From Halomonas getboli (lineage in GTDB: Bacteria > Pseudomonadota > Gammaproteobacteria > Pseudomonadales > Halomonadaceae), in NCBI RefSeq assembly GCF_023094245.1, contig NZ_JALMEW010000002.1, forward strand, positions 124,001 through 188,000: a stretch of DNA of 64,000 nucleotides. Reading direction: 5' to 3'. The notes under the pieces are model-generated. The model did no database searches. It was given only the letters and a program-made list of their open reading frames with translations, and had not been told where the DNA came from. Below, in pieces: positions 8,215 through 17,290 of this stretch; position 1 is the stretch's first letter; every line of letters begins with the position of its first letter. The position numbers were made by a program, and so were the translations under genes.

Positions 8215-9589
8215 GGGCCACCTCCAGCGCCGCCAGCAGTTTCTCGTGGATGCCGCCGAAGCCGCCGTTGGACATCACCACCAGGCGATCGCCCGGACGC
8301 GCCTCGGCCACCAGCGCCGCCACCAGGCCGTCCAGATCGTCGAACACGCCGCCGGGCCGACCGCTGGCCTCGACCACCGGCGCCAGGGTCCAGTCGAGCC
8401 CCGCAGGCTGATACCAGAAGGCAGCGTCGGCGTCGGCCACGCTGCCGGCCAGGCGCTCACGCAGGGTGCCGAGGCGCATGGTGTTGGAGCGCGGCTCGAT
8501 CACCGCCAGCAACCGTCCCTCCCGGGCGGACGCGCGCAGCCCGCCGAGGGTGGCGGCGATGGCGGTAGGATGGTGGGCGAAGTCGTCGATCACCTGGATG
8601 CCGGCCACCTCGCCGCGCACCTCCTGGCGCCGCCGCGGAGTGGCGAAGCGGGCCAGCGCCTCGGCACCGTCGGCGAGCGACATGCCACAGGCATGAGCGG
8701 CGGCCAGCGCCGCCAGGGCGTTGCGGGCGTTGTAGGCGCCGGTCAGCGACCAGTCGACCAATGCCTCTTCCTCGCCGCCGTCATCGCGGCGATGCATGAC
8801 CCGGAAGCGGCTGGCATCGTCGCGTTCGAGCACCAGGCGCCAGGCGCTGTCCGCCGCGCTGCCGAAGCGCTCCACCGGCGTCCAGCGGCCCTGCTCGAGC
8901 ACGCGCTCCAACGCCGGCTCGCCGTCGGCCACCAGCAGCCGTCCCTTGCCCGGCACGGTGCGCACCAGATGGTGGAACTGACGCTCGATGGCGGCCAGGT
9001 CGGGAAAGATGTCGGCGTGGTCGAACTCCAGATTGCCCAGCACCGCGATCTCGGGGCGGTAGTGCACGAACTTGGAGCGTTTGTCGAAGAAGGCGGTGTC
9101 GTACTCGTCGGCCTCGACCACGAAGGGCGCGTCGGCGCTGCCTAGCCGCGCCGAGACGCCGAAGTTGCGCGGCACGCCACCGATCAGGAAACCCGGCGCC
9201 AGGCCGGCGGCCTCCAGCAGCCAGGCAGTGAGGCTCGCCGTGGTGGTCTTGCCGTGGGTGCCGGCCACGGCGATCACCCGCCGCCCGGGCAGCACGTGCT
9301 CGGCCAGCCACTGGGGGCCGGAGACGTAGGGCAGGCCGCGATCGAGCACCGCCTCCACCTCGGGATTGCCCCGCGACAGGGCGTTGCCGATGATCACCAG
9401 GTCCGGCGTCGGCTCGAGATTCTGCGCCGAGAAGCCCTCGCCCAGGGCGATACCCGCCTGCTCCAGCTGGGTGCTCATCGGCGGGTAGACGCCGGCGTCC
9501 GATCCGCTGACCCGATGCCCGACCTCGCGGGCCAGCTGCGCCAGGCTGCCCATGAAGGTGCCGCAGATACCGAGAATATGAAGGTGCAT
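8204..9589 (-). CDS. mpl: UDP-N-acetylmuramate:L-Ala-gamma-D-Glu-meso-DAP ligase Mpl
   Basis: Mpl joins the recycled murein tripeptide to UDP-MurNAc in the cytoplasm, saving the cell new synthesis of stem peptides. The 461-residue length is normal. The N-terminal MurC-like domain begins MHLHILGICGTFMGSLAQLA. The ATP-binding P-loop is AVAGTHGKTTTASL, and VVEADEYDTAFFD and LEFDHADIF are conserved in Mpl. The C-terminal domain has IDDFAHHPTAIAATLGGLR and IEPRSNTMR. The ATG at 9589 fits the family start. It faces away from the plus-strand phosphofructokinase gene across 234 bp, which must hold both promoters. Confidence 0.95.
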   Translation of the reverse strand: MHLHILGICGTFMGSLAQLAREVGHRVSGSDAGVYPPMSTQLEQAGIALGEGFSAQNLEPTPDLVIIGNALSRGNPEVEAVLDRGLPYVSGPQWLAEHVLPGRRVIAVAGTHGKTTTASLTAWLLEAAGLAPGFLIGGVPRNFGVSARLGSADAPFVVEADEYDTAFFDKRSKFVHYRPEIAVLGNLEFDHADIFPDLAAIERQFHHLVRTVPGKGRLLVADGEPALERVLEQGRWTPVERFGSAADSAWRLVLERDDASRFRVMHRRDDGGEEEALVDWSLTGAYNARNALAALAAAHACGMSLADGAEALARFATPRRRQEVRGEVAGIQVIDDFAHHPTAIAATLGGLRASAREGRLLAVIEPRSNTMRLGTLRERLAGSVADADAAFWYQPAGLDWTLAPVVEASGRPGGVFDDLDGLVAALVAEARPGDRLVVMSNGGFGGIHEKLLAALEVAHGG

Positions 9590-9823
9590 GGAGACTCCGC
9601 TGCCGAACGTCGGTTTGCCGGCGGGCCGGCGAAAAGCGGCAGCCTAGCATGGCGCCTGCGACCTCTCCAGCGCCCGCCCGAGCGCGCTGGGCGTCGCGCG
9701 GCGCCGACAGGATGCAGCCATCGGGGCGATGGGCTAGAATCGCGGCTTTTCGGGACGAAGCCGGGAAGGCTCGCCGAGCCACGGCCGCCCTTCCCTTGAC
9801 GCGACCAGCAACAGGATAGCTCC

Positions 9824-11083
9824 ATGGCCCAGCACAACGCCTTCTACGCCCAGTCCGGCGGCGTCACCGCCGTGATCAATGCCAGCGCCTGCGGCGTCAT
9901 CGAGGCCTGCCGCCGCCACTCCGACCAGATCGGCAAGGTCTATGCCGGCCACAACGGCATCATCGGCGCCCTCACCGAGGACCTGATCGACGTCAGCCAG
10001 GAAAGCGACGAGGCCATCGCGGCGCTGCGCCACACGCCCGCCGGTGCCTTCGGCTCCTGCCGCTACAAGCTCAAGGACATCGAGACCCATCGCGCCCAGT
10101 ACGAGCGACTGATCGAGGTCTTCAAGGCCCACGACATCCGCTACTTCTTCTACAACGGCGGCGGCGACAGCGCCGACACCTGCCTCAAGGTGTCCCAGCT
10201 GTCCGAGAAGATGGGCTATCCGCTGACCGCCATTCACGTGCCGAAGACCGTGGACAACGACCTGCCGATCACCGACAACTCCCCCGGCTTCGGCAGCGTG
10301 GCCAAGTACATCGCCACCTCCACCCTGGAGGCCTCGCTGGACATCGCCTCCATGTGCGCCACCTCCACCAAGGTGTTCGTGCTCGAGGTGATGGGCCGCC
10401 ACGCCGGCTGGATTGCCGCCGCCGGCGCCCTGGCCGGCGAGAAGGAAGGCGACGCCCCGCACCTGGTGATATTCCCCGAGGTGGCCTTCGACCGCGCCGC
10501 GGTGATGGCCCGGGTCGAGCAGTCGGTCAAGGACCACGGCTACTGCGTGATCGTGGTCTCCGAGGGCGCCCGCTACGAGGACGGCACCTTCCTCGCCGAC
10601 TCCGGCAACACCGACGCCTTCGGCCACCGCCAGCTGGGCGGCGTGGCGCCGACCCTGGCCGGCATGATCAAGCAGGACCTGGGCTACAAGTACCACTGGG
10701 CGGTGGCCGACTACCTGCAGCGCGCCGCGCGTCACCTGGCCTCGAAGACCGACGTGGAACAGGCCTATGCGGTGGGCGAGAAGGCCGTCGAGCTGGCCAT
10801 CGCCGGCGACAACGCCAAGATGCCGGCCATCAAGCGCACCGGCGACGCCCCCTACACCTGGACCGTGGAGGCCGCTCCGCTGGCCGAGGTGGCCAACCGC
10901 GAGAAGTTCATGCCCCGCGACTTCATCCGCGAGGACGGCTTCGGCATCACCGAGGAGTGCCGCCGCTACCTGGCGCCGCTGATCCTCGGCGAGGACTTCC
11001 CGCCGTTCGAGAACGGCCTGCCCAAGGTCGCGCACCTGGCCAAGCAGCGCGTCGAGCGCAAGCTGCCGGCGTTCAGCATCTAA
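9824..11083 (+). CDS. pfp: Diphosphate-type 6-phosphofructokinase
   Basis: This cytoplasmic enzyme should interconvert fructose 6-phosphate and fructose 1,6-bisphosphate using pyrophosphate. The 419-residue protein belongs to the PPi-type clade: it has YNGGGDSADTCLKV at the phosphoryl-donor loop and PKTVDNDLPITD with the lysine that replaces the ATP-site glycine. VMGRHAGWIAAAGALA forms the sugar-phosphate site. The donor loop reads GGGDS, whereas ATP enzymes have GGDGS and many PPi enzymes GGDDS, so donor preference is a family-level assignment. A TAGAAT hexamer at 9734 may be part of its promoter. An inorganic pyrophosphatase gene lies 2 kb away, so two PPi-handling genes are close together. 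Confidence 0.88.
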   Translation: MAQHNAFYAQSGGVTAVINASACGVIEACRRHSDQIGKVYAGHNGIIGALTEDLIDVSQESDEAIAALRHTPAGAFGSCRYKLKDIETHRAQYERLIEVFKAHDIRYFFYNGGGDSADTCLKVSQLSEKMGYPLTAIHVPKTVDNDLPITDNSPGFGSVAKYIATSTLEASLDIASMCATSTKVFVLEVMGRHAGWIAAAGALAGEKEGDAPHLVIFPEVAFDRAAVMARVEQSVKDHGYCVIVVSEGARYEDGTFLADSGNTDAFGHRQLGGVAPTLAGMIKQDLGYKYHWAVADYLQRAARHLASKTDVEQAYAVGEKAVELAIAGDNAKMPAIKRTGDAPYTWTVEAAPLAEVANREKFMPRDFIREDGFGITEECRRYLAPLILGEDFPPFENGLPKVAHLAKQRVERKLPAFSI

Positions 11084-11098
11084 GCGGCAGGTCAGGCA

Positions 11099-11120
11099 GA
11101 CCCCGGGGAGACTCGGGGTC
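11099..11120. terminator. Weak hairpin between convergent genes
   Basis: GACCCCG pairs with CGGGGTC around an eight-base loop in the 54-bp gap between the phosphofructokinase and the convergent kinase-phosphatase gene. No T-run follows on either strand, so termination efficiency is uncertain. Confidence 0.35.
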
Positions 11121-11137
11121 AGACCCCATCATGAGGC

Positions 11138-12862
11138 TTACCTCAGCAGCCAGCTCAGTACCAGCAACAGCAGCAGCGCGCCTGCCACGGCCTGCCAGAA
11201 CCCGGCCGCTCCGCCCCGCTTCGCTGGCGCCTCGCCGGATTCAGGCGCCGGCTTCGGCGCCTTCAGCGCATGCTGGAACTCCGACAGCCGCCGGAAGCGC
11301 AGCGCCCGCTGGGGCGCCAGGGCGCGTTTCAGCGCCTCGTCGAGCGCCGGAGACACTTCGGGATTGAGCGCCCGGGCGCTGCGATAGTGCATGCGCTCCA
11401 GATCCGTGTGGCGCAGCAGCTCCTTCACCGGCAGCTCGTAAGGCAAGGCGCCGGTCAGCAGCCAGTAGACGGTGGACGCCAGCGAGTACTGATCGCTGCG
11501 CCGGCCAACCTCGTCATCCATGGCATATTCCGGCGCGCTGTGCTCGGTCAGTCCTACCTGACGCAGCAGCCCCCGCGAGCGGCGATGGCCGTCCACGTCG
11601 CGCAGGTGGCAGGCGCTGAAGTCGGTCAGCACCACCTGGCCGTGACGGTCGATCAGCACGTTCTCGGGATGGATCTGCTGGTGCAGCAGGTCGCGGCGAT
11701 GCAGCGCCTGCACCGCCTTCCCAAGCTGGGTGGCGATATCCAGCCGCTGGGCCAGGCCGGCACGGGGATGGCGCTCCGCCCACTCCTCCAGCGTCATGCC
11801 GTCCACGTAGGCCATCAGGTAGTAGAGATAGCGGCGTGGACGCGACGGCGTCATGACCCGCACCACGAAGGGCGAGCGCACCCGCTCGACGATCCACTGC
11901 TGCAGCAGGAAGTGTTCCAGATAGGCGTTGCGACTGGAGACTTCCGGACTCGGCGCCTTCAGCACCATCTCGCGATCGGTGTACGTGTCGAGCACGCGAT
12001 AGACCCGCGACTGGGCGGTGCGCGAGAGCACCTCCTGCACTTCCAGGCCGTCCAGCCGCTCGCCCACCGCCAGCTCCGGCGGAATCGGCAGTTCGCCGTA
12101 GGACGGATCCGGCTCGTCGTGCGCTTCCTCGGGCAGGGCGTCGATGCGCACCAGCTGGAAGCAGAACGGATCGCCCCCATAGCCGCGGGCGCTGGCCCGC
12201 TCGCTGGCGGTCTGGGCCAGGCGCTCGCAGGCCGCGTGCAGGTCGCTGGCGTCTTCGCGGATCAGCCCCACGTAGTCCGAGGGCATCAGGGTGCCCTGCA
12301 CCGCCTGGGTGGTGAACAGGAAGATGTCGCCCTGCTTGAGCGGCATCTGCACGTAGTCGATGTCGAGGCTGGCATCCATGCCCAGCGCCCGGGAGGGATA
12401 GCGGTAGCCGCCGAGATCGGTGACGTGATCGCGGCTGAGCTGCTCGAACTCGGCGCCGCGCAGGCGGAACACCAGGGTGTCGCCCATATGAAAGAGATGC
12501 GCCTCGCGCCCCTGGTAGACCATAGCCGACATCGAGCTCACGTAGCCGCCGTCGCGGACCTGGCGGCTCTGGCCGTAGCACCAGCCGTTCAGGGCATGCA
12601 GCACCCGGTGCGCCGAGACCTTGGCGCCCCAGTGCTTGGGCGTCGAGTAGAAGTCGGCCAGAAAGCCTTGCACGCTGAGATCGCCGGCCTGCTTGGCCAG
12701 CGGGTTGCGCGAGGTCGAATCGGTGATCAGCGCGCTGGCGCCCTTGCCCACCATCAGCGCCTCGTCCTCGGGCACGCACACCGACATCGAACTGCGATGC
12801 CGACCGCGATCCGGCACCACGAAGGCCTGGCCGAAACTCAATGACAGTTGCGCGGATGCCAA
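11138..12862 (-). CDS. PP2C-like phosphatase fused to a serine/threonine kinase-like domain, tail-anchored
   Basis: The 574-residue protein has a PP2C-like domain (about residues 1-245; HMGDTLVFRLRGAEFEQL and LFTTQAVQG are recognisable), a protein-kinase-like domain (about 275-535) and one C-terminal membrane segment (about 550-572, LLLLLVLSWLLR). The family is annotated as bifunctional kinase/phosphatase in Pseudomonas and Halomonas. The kinase catalytic loop reads LLHQQIHPENVLID instead of HRDxKxxN, losing the catalytic Asp and Lys, and DFG is DFS, so the kinase may be inactive. The PP2C metal loop ADGMGG has become TDSTS. The TTG at 12862 is chosen because AAGGAG lies six bases upstream; an ATG at 12922 would add 20 unconvincing residues. 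Confidence 0.8.
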   Translation of the reverse strand: MASAQLSLSFGQAFVVPDRGRHRSSMSVCVPEDEALMVGKGASALITDSTSRNPLAKQAGDLSVQGFLADFYSTPKHWGAKVSAHRVLHALNGWCYGQSRQVRDGGYVSSMSAMVYQGREAHLFHMGDTLVFRLRGAEFEQLSRDHVTDLGGYRYPSRALGMDASLDIDYVQMPLKQGDIFLFTTQAVQGTLMPSDYVGLIREDASDLHAACERLAQTASERASARGYGGDPFCFQLVRIDALPEEAHDEPDPSYGELPIPPELAVGERLDGLEVQEVLSRTAQSRVYRVLDTYTDREMVLKAPSPEVSSRNAYLEHFLLQQWIVERVRSPFVVRVMTPSRPRRYLYYLMAYVDGMTLEEWAERHPRAGLAQRLDIATQLGKAVQALHRRDLLHQQIHPENVLIDRHGQVVLTDFSACHLRDVDGHRRSRGLLRQVGLTEHSAPEYAMDDEVGRRSDQYSLASTVYWLLTGALPYELPVKELLRHTDLERMHYRSARALNPEVSPALDEALKRALAPQRALRFRRLSEFQHALKAPKPAPESGEAPAKRGGAAGFWQAVAGALLLLLVLSWLLR

Positions 12863-12995
12863 GACGATCTCCTTGTGTGTCAGCGACTTCGAGACCCGAG
12901 GCCTCTTTCCATTGCCGCCCATGATACACGGCCATCCCTACCCCTGGCTCTCCCCCCATCGTCGGCGCCGCGGCGCTCGAACGACCTAGGTCGGG

Positions 12996-13025
12996 TTGGT
13001 AATCACCGGGGCGGCCTCGTATAAT
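12996..13025 (+). promoter_or_regulatory. Sigma-70 promoter of ppa
   Basis: TTGGTA at 12996-13001 and a perfect TATAAT at 13020-13025 are separated by 18 bp. The start codon of ppa is 64 bp downstream of the -10 hexamer. The site lies in the gap between ppa and the divergent kinase-phosphatase gene. Confidence 0.7.
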
Positions 13026-13088
13026 TCGGCCGATTTTTCACCCGACGGCCATCAGCCCAGGGCCATAAGCCTAGAGAAGGACGCGCTC

Positions 13089-13619
13089 ATGAACTTCGAC
13101 AACATTCCCGCCGGCAAGGACCTGCCCAACGACCTCTACGTCGCCATCGAGATCCCGGCCAACCATGCCCCGGTCAAGTACGAGATCGACAAGGACATGG
13201 GAGCGCTGCTGGTCGACCGCTTCATGGCCACCCCGATGTTCTACCCCGCCAACTACGGCTTCATCCCGCACACCCTGGCCGACGACGGCGACCCGCTGGA
13301 CGCCCTGGTCGTGACCCCGTACCCGGTGCAGCCGGGCAGCGTCATCCGCGCGCGTCCGGTCGGCATTCTCAACATGACCGACGAAGCCGGCGAAGACGCC
13401 AAGCTGGTCTGCGTGCCGCACGAGAAGCTCTCCAGCCTGTATGACGACGTCCAGGAAGTGACCGACCTGCCGGAACTGCTGCGCCAGCAGATCGCCCACT
13501 TCTTCGAGAACTACAAGGATCTCGAGAAGGGCAAGTGGGTCAAGGTGGAGTCCTGGGAAGGCGTCGAAGCCGCGCGCAAGGCCATCGAGAAGTCCGTCGC
13601 CGCCTACGACAAGGCCTGA
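13089..13619 (+). CDS. ppa: Inorganic pyrophosphatase, family I
   Basis: This soluble enzyme hydrolyses pyrophosphate to phosphate with Mg2+, pulling biosynthetic reactions forward. The 176-residue product matches the usual family I bacterial length. It shows [36 protein letters not shown] (the signature with metal-binding Asp residues), [13 protein letters not shown], and the C-terminal [16 protein letters not shown]. The ATG at 13089 follows AGAGAAGGA. A strong promoter lies upstream and a strong terminator just after the stop, so it is probably a single-gene unit. It sits near a PPi-dependent phosphofructokinase, which would compete for the same PPi pool. Confidence 0.96.
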   Translation: MNFDNIPAGKDLPNDLYVAIEIPANHAPVKYEIDKDMGALLVDRFMATPMFYPANYGFIPHTLADDGDPLDALVVTPYPVQPGSVIRARPVGILNMTDEAGEDAKLVCVPHEKLSSLYDDVQEVTDLPELLRQQIAHFFENYKDLEKGKWVKVESWEGVEAARKAIEKSVAAYDKA

Positions 13620-13674
13620 TCGCCCGCGCGCTCCGTCCGGCGCCGGACAGACGGCATCGGACAAGCCACGGCAT

Positions 13675-13708
13675 ACGAAAGGGGCCGCCCAGTGGGCGGC
13701 CCCTTCGT
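13675..13708. terminator. Bidirectional terminator between ppa and a convergent gene
   Basis: ACGAA-A-GGGGCCGCCC pairs with GGGCGGCCCC-TTCGT around the loop AGT, with one unpaired A. It lies 55 bp after the ppa stop and 20 bp before the end of the convergent DUF2333-like gene, so it can stop transcription from both sides. Confidence 0.8.
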
Positions 13709-13727
13709 CATCTGGCGCGCATGACGC

Positions 13728-14945
13728 TCAGTGCGCGTCGCCTGCCTCGGGCACGGCCAGGGCCTCGGCATCGTCACCGGGCGCTTCAGACGCCTCGCCC
13801 CCGTTTTCCCCGTCGCTCTCTTCGGCACTTTCTCCGGCGCCTTCTGCCCCGAGCGCTTCGGCCGCCTCTTCCGGCGAGGCCGATGCCTCGTCTTCACCGG
13901 ATGACGCCGAGGCGTCAGGTTCCGCCGCGGGCGCTTCAGGTGCCCCGACCTGCGCCGCCAGCCCCTCGGAGAGTTCGCGACCCAGGTCGCGGGCGCGCAT
14001 CACATGATGGGCCATCACCAGCGAGTGATTGGCGAACAGCCCGAAGCCGGAACCGTTGAGCACCACCGGGCTCCACAGCCGGCGCTGACTCAGCTCGAGC
14101 TCGGCGGTGAGCGCCGCCCAGGACGTCTCGAGCCCCGCCGCCTCGATGCGCGCGGCCTCGTCGCGCCCCACCGCTTCCAGCAGTCGATGCAGCGCCCAGG
14201 TCTCGCCGCGGGCCTCGAAGAAGACATCGTCGACCCGGTACCAGGGCGTCTCCTGCGGCAGCCCCGCCGTATCGAGGTCCAGCCCGACCAGGGCCTCGGG
14301 GCTACCGACGCTTGCCGAGAGGCGCCGCCCCATGTCATCGAGCCCGCGTGCCACGCCGTTGAGCCAGGCGGCGAGCCCCTGGGCATCGCCGGCGAAGGCC
14401 ACCTGGCCGCCGGCGAGCGCCTGGCGATAGCCATCGAGCGAGACGCGGGCCTGCTCGAGGCGGTGCTCGGTGGAGGGATAGAACCAGTCATCGGCATCCC
14501 CTTCCAGCGCCTTGCGGGTGGCATCCAGCGCCGAGGCGTCGCTGCCGGCCAGGGCCGGCAGCGCCTGGCTCAGCCAGCGCGCCTGATCGAGCACGCCGAG
14601 CTCCCAGGCCGGCATGTTGTCGAGCCACAGCCCCGGCGGCGCCAGATCATTGCGCAGATAGCCGCCCGGCTTGTCGAGCAGCGTGCCCACCAGCCCCGAC
14701 AGACCGTCCACGGTAGCCACGCCAGTCACAACGTCGGCACTCGTGCCGGCGTCGGCCGCCGGCCCATCGGCCTGCGTCACGTCCAGGGCCGGCGTACGGC
14801 TCCACCAGAAGCCGAGCCCCAGCACCACCAGCAGATAAAGGATCAGCGCCGCCAGCAGCGGCTTCCAGATCCAGCCGTATTGAGGACGCTCCAGCGCTTC
14901 CTTCCTGCGGCGACGCCGTTCGCCCGCCTGTCGCTTCGATGCCAT
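13728..14945 (-). CDS. DUF2333-like membrane-anchored protein
   Basis: The 405-residue protein has a basic N-terminus (KRQAGERRRRRKEALE), one membrane segment at about residues 28-50, and a periplasmic domain with GTLLDKPGGYLRNDLAPPGLWLDN and VDDVFFEARGETWALHRLLEAV, which match my memory of the DUF2333 family. The last 60 or so residues are a low-complexity acidic tail of Glu, Ala, Ser and Gly. The ATG at 14945 gives MASKRQAGER directly before the basic stretch; longer in-frame starts have no support. It is convergent with ppa, sharing a terminator, and divergent from dsbD. Function is not established for the family. Confidence 0.8.
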   Translation of the reverse strand: MASKRQAGERRRRRKEALERPQYGWIWKPLLAALILYLLVVLGLGFWWSRTPALDVTQADGPAADAGTSADVVTGVATVDGLSGLVGTLLDKPGGYLRNDLAPPGLWLDNMPAWELGVLDQARWLSQALPALAGSDASALDATRKALEGDADDWFYPSTEHRLEQARVSLDGYRQALAGGQVAFAGDAQGLAAWLNGVARGLDDMGRRLSASVGSPEALVGLDLDTAGLPQETPWYRVDDVFFEARGETWALHRLLEAVGRDEAARIEAAGLETSWAALTAELELSQRRLWSPVVLNGSGFGLFANHSLVMAHHVMRARDLGRELSEGLAAQVGAPEAPAAEPDASASSGEDEASASPEEAAEALGAEGAGESAEESDGENGGEASEAPGDDAEALAVPEAGDAH

Positions 14946-15185
14946 GATGCGATTTCCCTGATCCGGTTCCTTGACGACGCCCTCGAGCCACGCCCGAGAG
15001 CCTACGATAACGAGGCCTGCACGCCGCCCCGCCACTGCGATATCCTACGCCGAGCCCGATATCCGTTACCGCGCTCGCGGTCTGCCACGCAGACCCATTT
15101 CCCTAGATCATAGCGGCCCGCGCCGTGGAACCCCATGCCCCGCCGCCGGTCACATCTGCTCCGACACCACGAGAAAGGATGCCCC

Positions 15186-17054
15186 GTGTTGCACGCCCGC
15201 CGCCTGCTCTGCCTGCTCGCCCTGCTCTTCCTGCCGCTGATCGCCCAGGCACAGTGGTTCGGCAACGACAACAGCGACGGCGACTTCCTGCCGGTCGAGG
15301 AAGCCTTCCAGCCCAGCGCCTGGCACGACGGCAAGACCTTGAAGATCGGCTTCGAGAACACCGCCGGCTATTACCTCTACCGCCATCGCTTCAGCGTCGA
15401 GAGCACCACCCCGGGGATGACCCTCGGCGAGCCGCGGCTGCCTCCCGGCAAGGCCAAGACCGACGAATTTCTCGGCGAGGTCCGGGTCTTCTACGACCGT
15501 GTCGTGTTCGCGGTGCCGATCGAAGGCGAGACGAGCGGCCCGCTGACGCTGACGCTGGGCTTTCAGGGCTGCGCCGACGCCGGCCTCTGCTATCCGCCGG
15601 AGACCATCACGCTGCAGGCGCCCGAGGGTCAGGCGCCGGCCGCCTTCGCCGACCTGAATGTCACCGGGTCGGCCTCGCCTGACACTGCCCCCGACGCTGA
15701 CGCCACGGCCGCCGGCGCGCCCGCGGCCCCGGTCAGCGAGGACGGCCACTTCAGCGCCCTGCTCAAGCAGGCCAGCCTGCCGCTGGTGCTGGGGCTGTTC
15801 TTCGTCGCCGGCCTGGGGCTGACCTTCACCCCCTGCGTGCTGCCGATGATCCCGATCCTGTCGTCGATCATCGTCGGCCAGCGGCCCGGCCGCTCGCGCG
15901 CCTTCGCGCTGTCGCTGTCCTATGTGGCCGGCATGGCGCTGACCTATGCGGTCGTGGGCGTGCTGATGGGCAGCTTCGGCGCCGGGCTCAACCTCCAGGC
16001 CCGACTGCAGTCGGCCCCGGTGCTGATCGGCTTCGCCACGCTGTTCACGCTGTTCGCCCTGGCCATGTTCGGCGCCTTCGATCTGCGCCTGTCGTCGCGC
16101 CTGTCCGGGCGCATCGAGGCCTGGCAGGCCCGCGCCCAGAACAGCGGCCCGATCGGCCTGGCGCTGGCCGGCGCGCTCTCGGTGCTGGTGGTCTCGCCCT
16201 GCGTGTCGGCGCCGCTGGCCGGCGCCCTGGTATTCATCTCCTCGACCGGCGACGCGGCGATGGGCGGCGCGGCACTGCTGGCCCTGGCGCTCGGCATGGG
16301 CGTGCCGCTGCTGCTGGTCGGCACCTTCGGCCCTGCCCTGTTGCCGCGCACCGGCGCCTGGATGAACGGCATCAAGGCCGCCTTCGGCATCCTGCTGCTG
16401 GGCGTCGCGGTGTGGCTGATCGAGCGTCTGGTGCCGGGACCGGTCGCCCTGCTGCTGTGGGCCGCCCTGGCCATCGGCACCGCGCTGGCCATCGGCGCGC
16501 TGAGCCTGGACGCACCCCAGGGCTGGCCGCGCGCCCGCCAGGCGCTGGGCATCCTGCTGCTGACCTGGGGCGTGACCCTGGTGATCGGCGCCTCCCGCGG
16601 CGCCGAGGACCCGCTGCGCCCGCTGGCCCGGCAGGACACGCCGGCCAGCGTCGGCATCGCTGCCGAGCCGCGCCAGCAGCCGATCCAGGTGGTCAAGAGC
16701 CTCGACGAGCTGCAGGCGGCACTGGCCGCGACCGATAAGCCGGCATTCGTCGACGTCACCGCCGAGTGGTGCATCTCGTGCAAGATCATGGAGCGCGAGG
16801 TCTTTCCCGACCCCGCCGTGGCGGCGGCCCTCGCCGGCTTCCAGCGCATCGAGGTCGACGTCACCGACACCAGCGCCGCCAGCCAGACACTGCTCGAGCA
16901 CTTCGGGCTGTTCGGCCCGCCAAGCCTGCTATTCTTCGACGACGGCCGCGAACTTCGCCAGGCACGCATACAGGGCGAGATCGACGCCGAGCCGCTGGCG
17001 CGCCACCTGAAGGCGGTGCTGGCCTCGCTCGGCGATGGCCGCGCCGCGGGCTGA
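15186..17054 (+). CDS. dsbD: Thiol:disulfide interchange protein DsbD
   Basis: DsbD moves electrons from cytoplasmic thioredoxin across the inner membrane to periplasmic DsbC and cytochrome c maturation proteins. Starting from the GTG at 15186 (GAAAGGA upstream), the 622-residue protein has a signal peptide ending near LIAQAQ. The N-terminal immunoglobulin-like domain has the GCADAGLCYPP cysteine pair, and an eight-segment membrane domain has cysteines in TFTPCVLP and VSPCVSAP. The C-terminal thioredoxin domain has AEWCISCK. All six redox cysteines are therefore present. A longer ATG start at 15135 would put charged residues before the signal peptide. It is a stand-alone gene facing away from the DUF2333-like gene. 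Confidence 0.94.
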   Translation: MLHARRLLCLLALLFLPLIAQAQWFGNDNSDGDFLPVEEAFQPSAWHDGKTLKIGFENTAGYYLYRHRFSVESTTPGMTLGEPRLPPGKAKTDEFLGEVRVFYDRVVFAVPIEGETSGPLTLTLGFQGCADAGLCYPPETITLQAPEGQAPAAFADLNVTGSASPDTAPDADATAAGAPAAPVSEDGHFSALLKQASLPLVLGLFFVAGLGLTFTPCVLPMIPILSSIIVGQRPGRSRAFALSLSYVAGMALTYAVVGVLMGSFGAGLNLQARLQSAPVLIGFATLFTLFALAMFGAFDLRLSSRLSGRIEAWQARAQNSGPIGLALAGALSVLVVSPCVSAPLAGALVFISSTGDAAMGGAALLALALGMGVPLLLVGTFGPALLPRTGAWMNGIKAAFGILLLGVAVWLIERLVPGPVALLLWAALAIGTALAIGALSLDAPQGWPRARQALGILLLTWGVTLVIGASRGAEDPLRPLARQDTPASVGIAAEPRQQPIQVVKSLDELQAALAATDKPAFVDVTAEWCISCKIMEREVFPDPAVAAALAGFQRIEVDVTDTSAASQTLLEHFGLFGPPSLLFFDDGRELRQARIQGEIDAEPLARHLKAVLASLGDGRAAG

Positions 17055-17194
17055 ACGCAGCCCGCGACAGACCGGCGTCGGACGGCCGTTCGGGCGGAAT
17101 TCGCCCCCCGTTGACGAACGCCGTTCGAGGCTCTGGACATCGCTCACGAATTTCGGCAAACTCCGCCCACACCGCTTTTCGAGGCCGATAGAGA

Positions 17195-17217
17195 CGACAA
17201 GAGACGATATCTTGTCG
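17195..17217. repeat. Inverted repeat in the accB leader
   Basis: CGACAAGA and TCTTGTCG form a perfect 8-bp inverted repeat with a seven-base spacer, 74 bp before the accB start. The 236-bp gap between dsbD and accB is otherwise without genes and should hold the accBC promoter. The repeat may be a regulator site or an RNA hairpin; neither is shown. Confidence 0.5.
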
Positions 17218-17290
17218 CGATCTATGTCAAGTTAGCCAAGGTTGACTGCGCCGGCCGTTACCCAGAACTCACCCATCGAGACGACGTCAT

